Origin: Flavobacteriales bacterium
GTDB lineage: Bacteria; Bacteroidota; Bacteroidia; Flavobacteriales; UA16
Length of the DNA: 13,653 nucleotides
Direction of reading: 5' to 3'
NCBI GenBank assembly: GCA_018700255.1
Contig: JABISU010000165.1
Span: 1 to 13,653, forward strand
In this document: positions 1 to 6,607 of the stretch, one piece after another
Numbering within the stretch: position 1 is the first letter of the stretch
How the letters are laid out: the number at the start of each line of letters is the position of its first letter
Position numbers and translations under genes: made by a program
Notes under the pieces: model-generated
Databases searched by the model: none
The model's input: the letters and a program-made list of their open reading frames with translations, nothing else
What the model was told of the DNA's origin: nothing

Positions 1-270
1 TCACTCTCTGTTGCAACCTCAGAGACCTATAATGATAAAAGAACTGGGGAAAAGACAACCCGCACTGAGTGGCATAAAATAACTCTGTGGAGAGGTCTAG
101 CTGAGACTGCTGAAAGATTTCTACGAAAAGGTTCCCAAGTGTACATAGAAGGTAAGCTAAGAACAAAGGAGTGGGAAGACAAGCAAGGTGTAACTCACTA
201 CTCAACTGAAATTGTGGGGGACAATATGCAGATGTTAGATAAAAAAAGCGATAATTCCTTACCGAAGTGA
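1..270 (+). CDS. ssb: Single-stranded DNA-binding protein, 3' part
   Basis: The last 89 codons of an SSB; the 5' end lies outside the window. Frame 1 is open from base 1 to a TGA at 268-270. The visible part holds the second half of the OB fold: a TEWHKITLW strand, then AETAERFLRKGSQVYIEGKL and the LRTKEWEDKQG turn, which are characteristic of bacterial SSB. SSB coats single-stranded DNA as a tetramer in replication, recombination and repair. The C-terminal tail after the OB fold is very short and ends DNSLPK. It lacks the acidic tip ending in Pro-Phe that recruits partner proteins in well-studied SSBs. The stop overlaps the GTG start of gldE by 4 bases (GTGA). An ssb-gldE-gldD order is, to my knowledge, common in Flavobacteriia. 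The identity is firm; whether this is the main SSB of the cell cannot be told. Confidence 0.93.
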   Translation, partial: SLSVATSETYNDKRTGEKTTRTEWHKITLWRGLAETAERFLRKGSQVYIEGKLRTKEWEDKQGVTHYSTEIVGDNMQMLDKKSDNSLPK

Positions 271-1616
271 TTATCTCCTTTATTTCATCCCCTTACCTCG
301 AGACAGGGTTGATTGCCGTTCTTCTTTTTTTAAGTGCGCTGATTTCAGGGTCAGAAGTCGCGTTCTTCTCTCTAAAACCCACTGACATTAGCTCGTTAGA
401 GGAAGACTCTAAATCATCATCATCTAATGTATTAAAGCTTCTTAGAGAGCCCAATTATAAGGATGGCCCTAGACATCTACTTGCCACCATACTTGTTTTA
501 AACAACTTAATTAATGTTGCTATTGTACTAATTGCAACGGTAACCGCTCAACAAATTTTCCCAGTTGACCCTAATAATCCCTGGATTGTTATAGGAATTC
601 ACGTAGCTGGAGTAACTCTACTACTTGTATTATTTGGTGAAGTAATCCCTAAATTATTTGCTACGTCACACAACGTCTTAGTAGCAAAATTTATGTCCCG
701 CACACTTTTAGTTTGTAAAAAAATTCTTAAACCATTTTGGAAACCTTTAGTTTTAATCGGTAAAAGAGTAGATAAAAAATTTGTTCGCCCTCCAAAAGAT
801 ATATCTGCTAAAGATCTTGAAAATGTACTCAAATTAACTGACAGTACTGAAAGGTCAACAGAGGAGGCGGAGATTCTAGAACGCATCGTCAAGTTTGGCG
901 ATAAAGACGCGAAACAAGTGATGACACCCAGAACGGATGTTACATCATTCACGCTTGAAGAGTCATGGCCTGTATTAAGGGCATCTGTAGTCGCAAGCGG
1001 ATATTCAAGAATACCTATACACAAAGGGTCTATCGATGAAGTCGTTGGAGTTCTTCATGTAAAAGATCTTATACCTCTACTTAATTTAGATGCAGCGACT
1101 TGGAACAACCTCTTGCGTGAACCATTTTTCATACCTGAAAACATGATGATCGATGATTTACTTCTCGAATTCCAAACTCGAAAAGTTCATATGGCTCTTG
1201 TTGTTGATGAATACGGTGGCACTAGTGGCCTCATCACATTAGAAGATGTATTAGAGGAAATTGTGGGGGATATAACTGATGAGTTTGATGCCGAAGAAAT
1301 AGCATATTCTCGTTTAGATAATATTACATATTTAATGGAGGGTAAAACTTCCCTAATTGATTTTTATCGAATTTTAAAACTTGACGAAGAGGTCTGGGAA
1401 GAAGCTAAGGGAGAAAGTGATACACTCGGGGGATTTATTATTGAGCAAGCTGGGAAAATACCACGTAAAAGAGAATATATCGTCTTTAACGGAGTTACTT
1501 TAATGATTGATGCCGGTAATAACAAATTGATAGATCGGGTTAAGATTATTCTTAAACCATTAAATCAGGAAGATGCTGAAACTTCTTTAAAAAGTGATAA
1601 ACTCAAAGATGAATGA
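267..1616 (+). CDS. gldE: GldE, gliding-motility-associated CNNM/CorC-type membrane protein
   Basis: A 449-residue inner-membrane protein. The N-terminal DUF21/CNNM domain has hydrophobic segments near residues 12-32, 70-97 and 105-130, with SGSEVAFFSL (27-36) and GEVIPK (124-129) as family signatures. A CBS pair follows, with MTPRTDV at 219-225 and DEYGGTSGLITLEDVLEEI at 314-332. A CorC_HlyC C-terminal domain (about 355-430) includes TLGGF at 386-390. The family is linked to Mg2+ or other cation transport. In Flavobacterium johnsoniae GldE supports gliding and acts together with GldD. I call it GldE rather than a generic CorC because it directly precedes gldD and follows ssb. The start is GTG at 267, overlapping the ssb stop; no ATG lies nearby and the predicted N-terminus fits the first membrane helix. 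It overlaps gldD by 4 bases (ATGA). Presence of gldE does not prove gliding, since many non-gliding relatives keep it. Confidence 0.93.
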   Translation: MIISFISSPYLETGLIAVLLFLSALISGSEVAFFSLKPTDISSLEEDSKSSSSNVLKLLREPNYKDGPRHLLATILVLNNLINVAIVLIATVTAQQIFPVDPNNPWIVIGIHVAGVTLLLVLFGEVIPKLFATSHNVLVAKFMSRTLLVCKKILKPFWKPLVLIGKRVDKKFVRPPKDISAKDLENVLKLTDSTERSTEEAEILERIVKFGDKDAKQVMTPRTDVTSFTLEESWPVLRASVVASGYSRIPIHKGSIDEVVGVLHVKDLIPLLNLDAATWNNLLREPFFIPENMMIDDLLLEFQTRKVHMALVVDEYGGTSGLITLEDVLEEIVGDITDEFDAEEIAYSRLDNITYLMEGKTSLIDFYRILKLDEEVWEEAKGESDTLGGFIIEQAGKIPRKREYIVFNGVTLMIDAGNNKLIDRVKIILKPLNQEDAETSLKSDKLKDE

Positions 1617-2200
1617 AGCAAATAAGATGTAATCTCATTTATGCCTTGTTGATTTCTGCTTTAATTGGATGTCACTCACCACCCATTCCTAGGCAAAAAG
1701 GATATTTTAAAATCACATTACCTAATCAAGATTTTATTATGGACACAACTAATTGTGGTTCAAGTTTTGAAATACCCATTTATAGTCATCTTGAGAAAGT
1801 AAACTCAGACAAGTCTGGTGAATCTTGTTGGTTTAATCTTAGGTTTTCCGACTTTAATGCAAGGCTTCATTGTACGGATGTTCCCATAAACAACAACCTT
1901 GAATCACTTATGATTGATGCACAGGAATTGGTTTTCAGTCATGACATGAAGGCAAGCGGAATTAGTCGAATTAGAGTTGAGGGAGCTGGCAAGAGTGGAA
2001 ATCACACCACCGGAGTGCTTTATCACCTAGAAGGTCCTGTAGCAACACCTATACAGTTTTTTGTAACTGACAGTACTGATAATTTTCTAAGGGGGTCTCT
2101 CTATTTTGACCGTTCAATTAACTCTGACAGTACAGCTCCTGTAACAGATAGACTATTAAGAGATGTTGAACAATTAATGTCAACAATATCATGGGAGTGA
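1613..2200 (+). CDS. gldD: GldD, gliding motility lipoprotein
   Basis: A 195-residue predicted lipoprotein. Residues 1-19 form a short basic N-terminus and hydrophobic core, followed by the lipobox ALIGC with lipidated Cys20. The mature protein opens with PPIPRQKGYFKITLP and later has CWFNLRF and CTDVPINNN segments, the pattern I associate with GldD. GldD is required for gliding in Flavobacterium johnsoniae, and later work places Gld proteins close to type IX secretion; its biochemical role is not known. It lies between gldE, which it overlaps by 4 bases, and coaX. The tight coupling fits the known functional partnership of GldE and GldD. The protein is soluble apart from the lipid anchor; the side of the membrane it faces cannot be read from sequence with certainty. 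Confidence 0.9.
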   Translation: MKQIRCNLIYALLISALIGCHSPPIPRQKGYFKITLPNQDFIMDTTNCGSSFEIPIYSHLEKVNSDKSGESCWFNLRFSDFNARLHCTDVPINNNLESLMIDAQELVFSHDMKASGISRIRVEGAGKSGNHTTGVLYHLEGPVATPIQFFVTDSTDNFLRGSLYFDRSINSDSTAPVTDRLLRDVEQLMSTISWE

Positions 2201-2955
2201 AGCGGGTTTGGATTATCGAAAAAGGAAACTCTAGATGGAAAATCGGAGAATTTAACGATGACGTACTGATAAACGTTACAACAGCTGATGTAGAAGCCGA
2301 ATTGATCGATTCAAATCTGCCTAAAGCTGACTCAAAGAGTATTGATATTCTTATTACGGGTAGCGGGAATTGGTCTAACGATACACTCGAATTATTAAAA
2401 TCTAAAGGAAATGTCACCCAACTAAGACATGGAGATTCTCATCCTTTAAGAACAAACGTAACTAACCCTGGATCATTAGGGACAGATAGAGTTGCAAATT
2501 CCTTTGCGATACAAGAGGGTGTAATTGACGGTGCTCTTACATGTAATGCTTGGCTAATTGTCGATGTTGGGACGTGTGTTACGTTTGATCTAGTCGTTGA
2601 TGGAACTCACTTAGGAGGAGCTATCTCTCCAGGTATTTCTTTGAGACTTGATTCTATGAGAATCGGCACTGCAGCGTTGAAGGGGGTAAAGAAGGATTTC
2701 TGGAATAAAAAAGCCCCTTTTAAAGGTGAAACGACTGGATTATCATCCGAAGAAGCTCAAATCAAAGGTGCTGCAGACGGAATTAGCGCAGAAATAATCG
2801 GAAGATGGGAGGTCTTAAGAGAGCAGTATAGCGGGATTGGGGTTATTTTAACAGGAGGTGACAGTTCGTTTTTGGAACTCGGCCGAGTAGAGCCGAAATT
2901 CGCAGATTCAAATTTGACCCTCAAAGGGTATTATGCATTATTTCCACATATTTAA
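2191..2955 (+). CDS. coaX: Type III pantothenate kinase (CoaX)
   Basis: Phosphorylates pantothenate with ATP in the first committed step of coenzyme A synthesis, in the cytoplasm. At 254 residues it has the normal family length. Visible motifs are GTDR (97-100, containing the Asp thought to act as general base), VDVGTCVTFD (124-133), GGAISPG (142-148) and LTGGD (220-224) with a typical ADSNLTLKG C-terminus. This belongs to the ASKHA fold. The first phosphate-binding motif is unusual: residues 10-14 read EKGNS where the family normally has D-x-G-N-[ST]. The start is uncertain. ATG at 2191 overlaps gldD by 10 bases; an in-frame GTG at 2197 would give the GTGA overlap seen elsewhere in this run. 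Both leave all motifs intact. Eight bases separate it from the next gene. Confidence 0.93.
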   Translation: MGVKRVWIIEKGNSRWKIGEFNDDVLINVTTADVEAELIDSNLPKADSKSIDILITGSGNWSNDTLELLKSKGNVTQLRHGDSHPLRTNVTNPGSLGTDRVANSFAIQEGVIDGALTCNAWLIVDVGTCVTFDLVVDGTHLGGAISPGISLRLDSMRIGTAALKGVKKDFWNKKAPFKGETTGLSSEEAQIKGAADGISAEIIGRWEVLREQYSGIGVILTGGDSSFLELGRVEPKFADSNLTLKGYYALFPHI

Positions 2956-2963
2956 GAGTCAAA

Positions 2964-4394
2964 ATGATTAACGTAAACAAATGCATTGTTGCGATGGCTC
3001 TTTTGTGTGCTTTTGCGTTCAGAGATGTTGCAGCTCAAGAAACTGAGCCATCACCATGGTCTAGGTTTGGAATGGGGCTTACAATTCCGACTTTATCATC
3101 TCCTCAACTCATGATGGGAGGGGTAAGTTCACCCATTATTGATGGATATGTTATTAACCCTGACCAACCAGCCTCGGCGGCCAGCTGTGTGTCAACACTG
3201 TTCCAGTCTTCAATTCACCTAAATCACTCTAACATGAGAGAAGGTGATTCTACTGAAACTGTAAATTACGGTTCACCAGGTGGAATAAATCTAGTTGTGA
3301 AGAAACCCGGAGGTTCTTCAGCTGTAATGATGGGAGTTATTCCTTATTCGTCTAAAGGATATAATGTTTCAAGAACAGTTGAAACTGACACGCTCATGGG
3401 TAATTATAGGGAAAGTTACACAGGATCTGGAGGTACAGCTAAAAGCTATTTAGGTGTTGCTCACTCTTTTAAGGGTAATAAATGGCTTCCTGCAGGGAAT
3501 GCTGATAGTGTACTTGTTGGAAATCGAGCTGTTTCTTTAGGCGCTCAGGTTAGTCTTCTCTTTGGGGAAGTTATCTCAACCGCTCGGTTGAATATTGAAG
3601 ATGTGACCTACCTAGACAATCGTACAAGATCATCTATGAGACATCGATCCCTTGGCGGTTTATTAGGAATTCAGGCTTTTCAACTATTGTGGGCTAACTA
3701 TGATAGTGAAAGGAATTTTAAAGGAAGTGCTAGTCTATATGTAGGTGCTACTTACGCTCCGGAGGTAAACCTTTTTACTGACCACGAAAAAACCGTTGAA
3801 ACAGTTCAGTTATTAAATAATGTTGAAACTGTAATTGACACAGCTTCTTACACAAGTTTACTCGATGCTCAAGGGCGTATGCCTTCTAAATACTCAATAG
3901 GTGGAGCTATAGTTTTTGAAAGCGCGAATGGAAGAAGAGTCTTACTAGCTGCTGATTTCATGGAAGAAGATTGGACTGTCGTATCTGAATCTTTTAATGA
4001 AATTGACATCCTAGAGGGTGAGGCAACATGGGCAGTAGCATCTCGTTCGTCTTTAGGGTTCACTTTAAAGCCCCGAACAGATAGAAGTAATAATAATATT
4101 CTATCTCGTTCAACTTTTAAATCTGGGTTTGCATTAGATCTATATCCTATTTCTTTTAAAGGAAACCAACTACATGGCTGGAGAGCTTCTGCAGGAGTAA
4201 CTATTCCGCTAGAAGGAAGCAGGTCTACTAGCAGAATCCACTTTGGAGTTGAAATGGGACATCGGGGAGTCGGAATTGATAATGGCACAGTTTTCGAAGA
4301 GTCTCTTGAAGAATCACTATTTAGTATGCAATTTGGAGTAACATTAGCTCCGTTTTTTAAAAATCTATGGCTTACGCCTAAACTTTACGATTGA
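2964..4394 (+). CDS. Putative outer-membrane beta-barrel protein, FadL-like
   Basis: A 476-residue predicted outer-membrane protein. It has a signal peptide (residues 1-24) with likely cleavage after VAA, leaving Gln25 first. The mature N-terminus PWSRFGMGLT followed by a run ending NPDQPASA resembles the SPYSRFGLG...NPAS opening of FadL/OMPP1-like barrels of Bacteroidota. The rest shows alternating hydrophobic and polar strands rich in Gly, Ser and Thr. The end, SRIHFGVEMGHRG and a final LFSMQFGVTL strand followed by a Trp-Leu-x-x-Lys tail, fits the last barrel strands. I do not know a function. FadL relatives transport hydrophobic compounds, and PorV of type IX secretion is a distant member, but nothing here identifies a substrate. 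It sits between coaX and a secreted TPR protein, in an operon with lptC and gld genes, so a role in envelope assembly is an inference. Confidence 0.75.
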   Translation: MINVNKCIVAMALLCAFAFRDVAAQETEPSPWSRFGMGLTIPTLSSPQLMMGGVSSPIIDGYVINPDQPASAASCVSTLFQSSIHLNHSNMREGDSTETVNYGSPGGINLVVKKPGGSSAVMMGVIPYSSKGYNVSRTVETDTLMGNYRESYTGSGGTAKSYLGVAHSFKGNKWLPAGNADSVLVGNRAVSLGAQVSLLFGEVISTARLNIEDVTYLDNRTRSSMRHRSLGGLLGIQAFQLLWANYDSERNFKGSASLYVGATYAPEVNLFTDHEKTVETVQLLNNVETVIDTASYTSLLDAQGRMPSKYSIGGAIVFESANGRRVLLAADFMEEDWTVVSESFNEIDILEGEATWAVASRSSLGFTLKPRTDRSNNNILSRSTFKSGFALDLYPISFKGNQLHGWRASAGVTIPLEGSRSTSRIHFGVEMGHRGVGIDNGTVFEESLEESLFSMQFGVTLAPFFKNLWLTPKLYD

Positions 4395-4402
4395 TTAACC
4401 TC

Positions 4403-5803
4403 ATGAATACAATTAAAAATATTTTTATTATCCTTATTATTGCTTTACCCACAAGCTTTTTAGCACAGAATGGAAACAAATACGGAGAAACTGAGAATGA
4501 GCAGATTCGATGTAAGGAGGCGCTAAGTGTTTACAAGAGTTATAATAAGCAAAAGAATTATTCAGAAGCTTATCAGCAATGGGAAAAGGCTTGTGATTTA
4601 TGCCCTGATAGGGTTCAGGAATCTCTTTACTCGCATGGTGCTCTCTTCTTGAAGAACGAAATCAAGAATGCTGACCAGGTTGGTGATGAAACTCGAAAGG
4701 CTGTCCTAATAGATAGTTTAATGTGGGTTTATGATATGCGAATGGAACTTTTCCCTTCTACAACTAAAAAACCAAAGAATAGATGTGGTGTTTTAGGTCG
4801 TGCAGCATCAGACTTCTACAAATTTAACAAGGATTCTGCTGAGGTCGCTTTTGAGATGTTTAAGGAAAGCGTTGAGTGCCTTGAGGCTAAGAGTTCTGCA
4901 TCAGTATTAAGTGGCTATTACGTAACTTCCTTCTATACAATGAAGGCCATCAATAAGATCGATAAAGTGGCTGGATTAGCTAGAAAAGCTGGAATGCTAA
5001 CTGACTATCTTATGTTAATGGAGTACTGTAATACAGCAATTGCCGTTGCAGAAGAAGCTGGAGAAGAGAAAGACCTAAAAGGGTACACTAGGGCTAAAGC
5101 CAATATTGAAAAAACATTCATTGCCATTGCTCAGTGTGATGATATGGTTCCTGTTTTACAGGCAAGTGTTGAAGCTGACCCTGAAAACTTCGAATTAAAG
5201 AAAAAAGTTCTAAGCCTACTCACAAACAGAGAGTGTACTGAAAATGACCTGTTTCTACCTGTAGCAACTGCTATTTACGATCAAGAGCCTAGCGCTAAAG
5301 CTGCTTATGCAATCGGAATGAGCTACGCAAAGCTATCAAAGTTAATTGAGAGTTTCGATTACATGGAGGAAGCTGTATCTCTCTGTGATAGCTGTCCCGA
5401 ACAGGCTACTTACTTACTTAAAACAGGTCAAATCGCAAGTGCCTTAAAGAAATCAAATACAGCCCGTCGCTATGCTAATCAACTTCTTGCACTTGAGCCT
5501 GCAAACGCTGATGCAATTATGCTTATCGGCGATGCTATTGCAAGTGCATCGAACTCTTGTAATGATGGAGCTCTTGGGAAACGATCCGTTTACTGGGTTG
5601 CGCATGATTACTATAATCGTGCAAAAAAAATGAACCCTGAACTTACTGAAAAAGCAGACAAGAGAATGAGTAAAGTGTCTAAACAATATCCAACAATAGA
5701 CCAAGTCTTTTCATTAGGTCTTCAAGCTGGTGGTACTTTTACAGTGAAAGATGTTGCAGGTTGTCCATGCTCAGGAGAAAGTACAATAATTAGAGTACGT
5801 TAA
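4403..5803 (+). CDS. Secreted cysteine-rich tetratricopeptide-repeat protein
   Basis: About 466 residues, almost wholly alpha-helical after a signal peptide (residues 1-21; likely cleavage FLA then Gln22). TPR-like helix pairs can be seen, for example YNKQKNYSEAYQQWEKACDL near the N-terminus and, in the second half, repeats with AAYAIGMSYAKLSKLIESF and ARRYANQLLALEPANADAI. The C-terminus carries AGCPCSGESTIIRV, a short tail I recall from related Bacteroidota TPR proteins. Thirteen cysteines lie in the mature part, including CDLC and CDSC pairs, which is high for this lineage. ATG 4403 is chosen because it gives a compact signal peptide and lies 8 bases after the barrel gene; an in-frame TTG at 4391 overlapping the previous stop (TTGA) would add four residues. 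Probably periplasmic, acting as a protein-interaction scaffold; partners unknown. It shares one base with lptC (TAATG). Confidence 0.8.
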   Translation: MNTIKNIFIILIIALPTSFLAQNGNKYGETENEQIRCKEALSVYKSYNKQKNYSEAYQQWEKACDLCPDRVQESLYSHGALFLKNEIKNADQVGDETRKAVLIDSLMWVYDMRMELFPSTTKKPKNRCGVLGRAASDFYKFNKDSAEVAFEMFKESVECLEAKSSASVLSGYYVTSFYTMKAINKIDKVAGLARKAGMLTDYLMLMEYCNTAIAVAEEAGEEKDLKGYTRAKANIEKTFIAIAQCDDMVPVLQASVEADPENFELKKKVLSLLTNRECTENDLFLPVATAIYDQEPSAKAAYAIGMSYAKLSKLIESFDYMEEAVSLCDSCPEQATYLLKTGQIASALKKSNTARRYANQLLALEPANADAIMLIGDAIASASNSCNDGALGKRSVYWVAHDYYNRAKKMNPELTEKADKRMSKVSKQYPTIDQVFSLGLQAGGTFTVKDVAGCPCSGESTIIRVR

Positions 5804-6354
5804 TGGCTCGCGAATACAGTATTAAAATCTCTCTACTTTACTGTGTTTTCATAGTAGCAACAGGATGTGATGTGGATGATCAACTCACAGAAGCTAACCC
5901 AGGTGACGAGTATGATAAATCGCATTCAATTCAAGTAATTATTGATGGTTCGTTTCAATATTCTGAAAAAGGTGAAGTTCGAAATGTATTAGAGGCTGGA
6001 AAATTGGAGCGGTTTGAAAATAACGACATTTGGCAGGTTGATGAGGGGTTTACACTTTATATTGAAGGAGATAGAATTACAAATCGAGCAAAATTAAGTG
6101 GCGGGCGAGGGACATACGATTCTAAGACAGGACATCTAATTGCACGTGACGGAGTATTACTCGTTAATAGCGAAGGAGACAAACTAAAGACTGAATATCT
6201 AGTTTGGTCTCACGACTCAGATAAAGTTCACACGAATAGATCCGTGAGCGTAGAGACAGCAACTGGGGTGATTTTCGGTAATGGGTTAGAGGCAGATGGC
6301 CGTTTTGAGAATTATAAAATACTCGAGCCAACAGGATCTTTCGACTTACCTTGA
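5803..6354 (+). CDS. lptC: LptC-like LPS export lipoprotein
   Basis: A 183-residue protein with an N-terminal hydrophobic stretch ending in VATGC, so Cys22 is the probable lipidation site. The body is beta-rich with the slanted-jellyroll pattern of LptC/LptA (OstA-like): repeated strands such as FTLYIEGDRITNRAKL, GTYDSKTGHLIARDGVLLVN and LKTEYLVWSHDSDKVHTN. The T/S-E-x-L-x-W...D-K-V motif is typical of LptC from Bacteroidota. LptC links the inner-membrane LptB2FG transporter to the periplasmic bridge that carries lipopolysaccharide to the outer membrane. In Escherichia coli LptC is held by a transmembrane helix; here the anchor appears to be lipid instead. It is coupled to the TPR gene by a one-base overlap. 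The small membrane-protein gene follows, either overlapping by 4 bases or after 14 bases, depending on its start. Confidence 0.85.
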   Translation: MAREYSIKISLLYCVFIVATGCDVDDQLTEANPGDEYDKSHSIQVIIDGSFQYSEKGEVRNVLEAGKLERFENNDIWQVDEGFTLYIEGDRITNRAKLSGGRGTYDSKTGHLIARDGVLLVNSEGDKLKTEYLVWSHDSDKVHTNRSVSVETATGVIFGNGLEADGRFENYKILEPTGSFDLP

Positions 6355-6368
6355 CTATCTTTAAAAGA

Positions 6369-6599
6369 ATGGAGCCTAAAAAAGTTTTATCAGTTACACG
6401 TGCCGCAGAAAAATTTTGGCTGTTTGCCGCAATTTCAGCGATACTTGTAACGTGTTATTTTATTTATACTGAGGGTTGGGAAGAGAATAAATTTATGCCT
6501 TTAATCCCTGTGCTTACAGTATTATGGTATTTTATTAGACGTACATTTAGAAAAAGGTTGGAGCTCGATATAGATGAATCCAGTAATCAAAACAACTAA
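6369..6599 (+). CDS. Small two-helix membrane protein, unknown function
   Basis: A 76-residue protein with two predicted membrane helices, about residues 17-34 (WLFAAISAILVTCYFIY) and 43-57 (MPLIPVLTVLWYFI). A basic RRTFRKR patch follows, then an acidic, Asn-rich tail, so both ends should face the cytoplasm by the positive-inside rule. It is not a family I can name. It is probably real: it fills the space between two envelope genes in the same direction, its composition is that of a membrane protein, and a small membrane ORF at this place is, as far as I recall, usual in related genomes. ATG 6369 is chosen as start; an in-frame TTG at 6351 overlaps the lptC stop (TTGA) and would add six residues. 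Eight bases separate it from the next gene. Confidence 0.72.
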   Translation: MEPKKVLSVTRAAEKFWLFAAISAILVTCYFIYTEGWEENKFMPLIPVLTVLWYFIRRTFRKRLELDIDESSNQNN

Positions 6600-6607
6600 T
6601 AATAACA

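Noticed and set aside
599..1024. 141-codon open frame on the minus strand inside gldE
   Set aside because: It lies entirely within a well-supported gene on the other strand, encodes a low-complexity Ser/Thr-rich product with no recognisable motif, and has no start signal of its own.
3869..4288. 139-codon open frame on the minus strand inside the barrel gene
   Set aside because: Antisense to a gene with clear signal peptide and strand pattern; no domain, no context.
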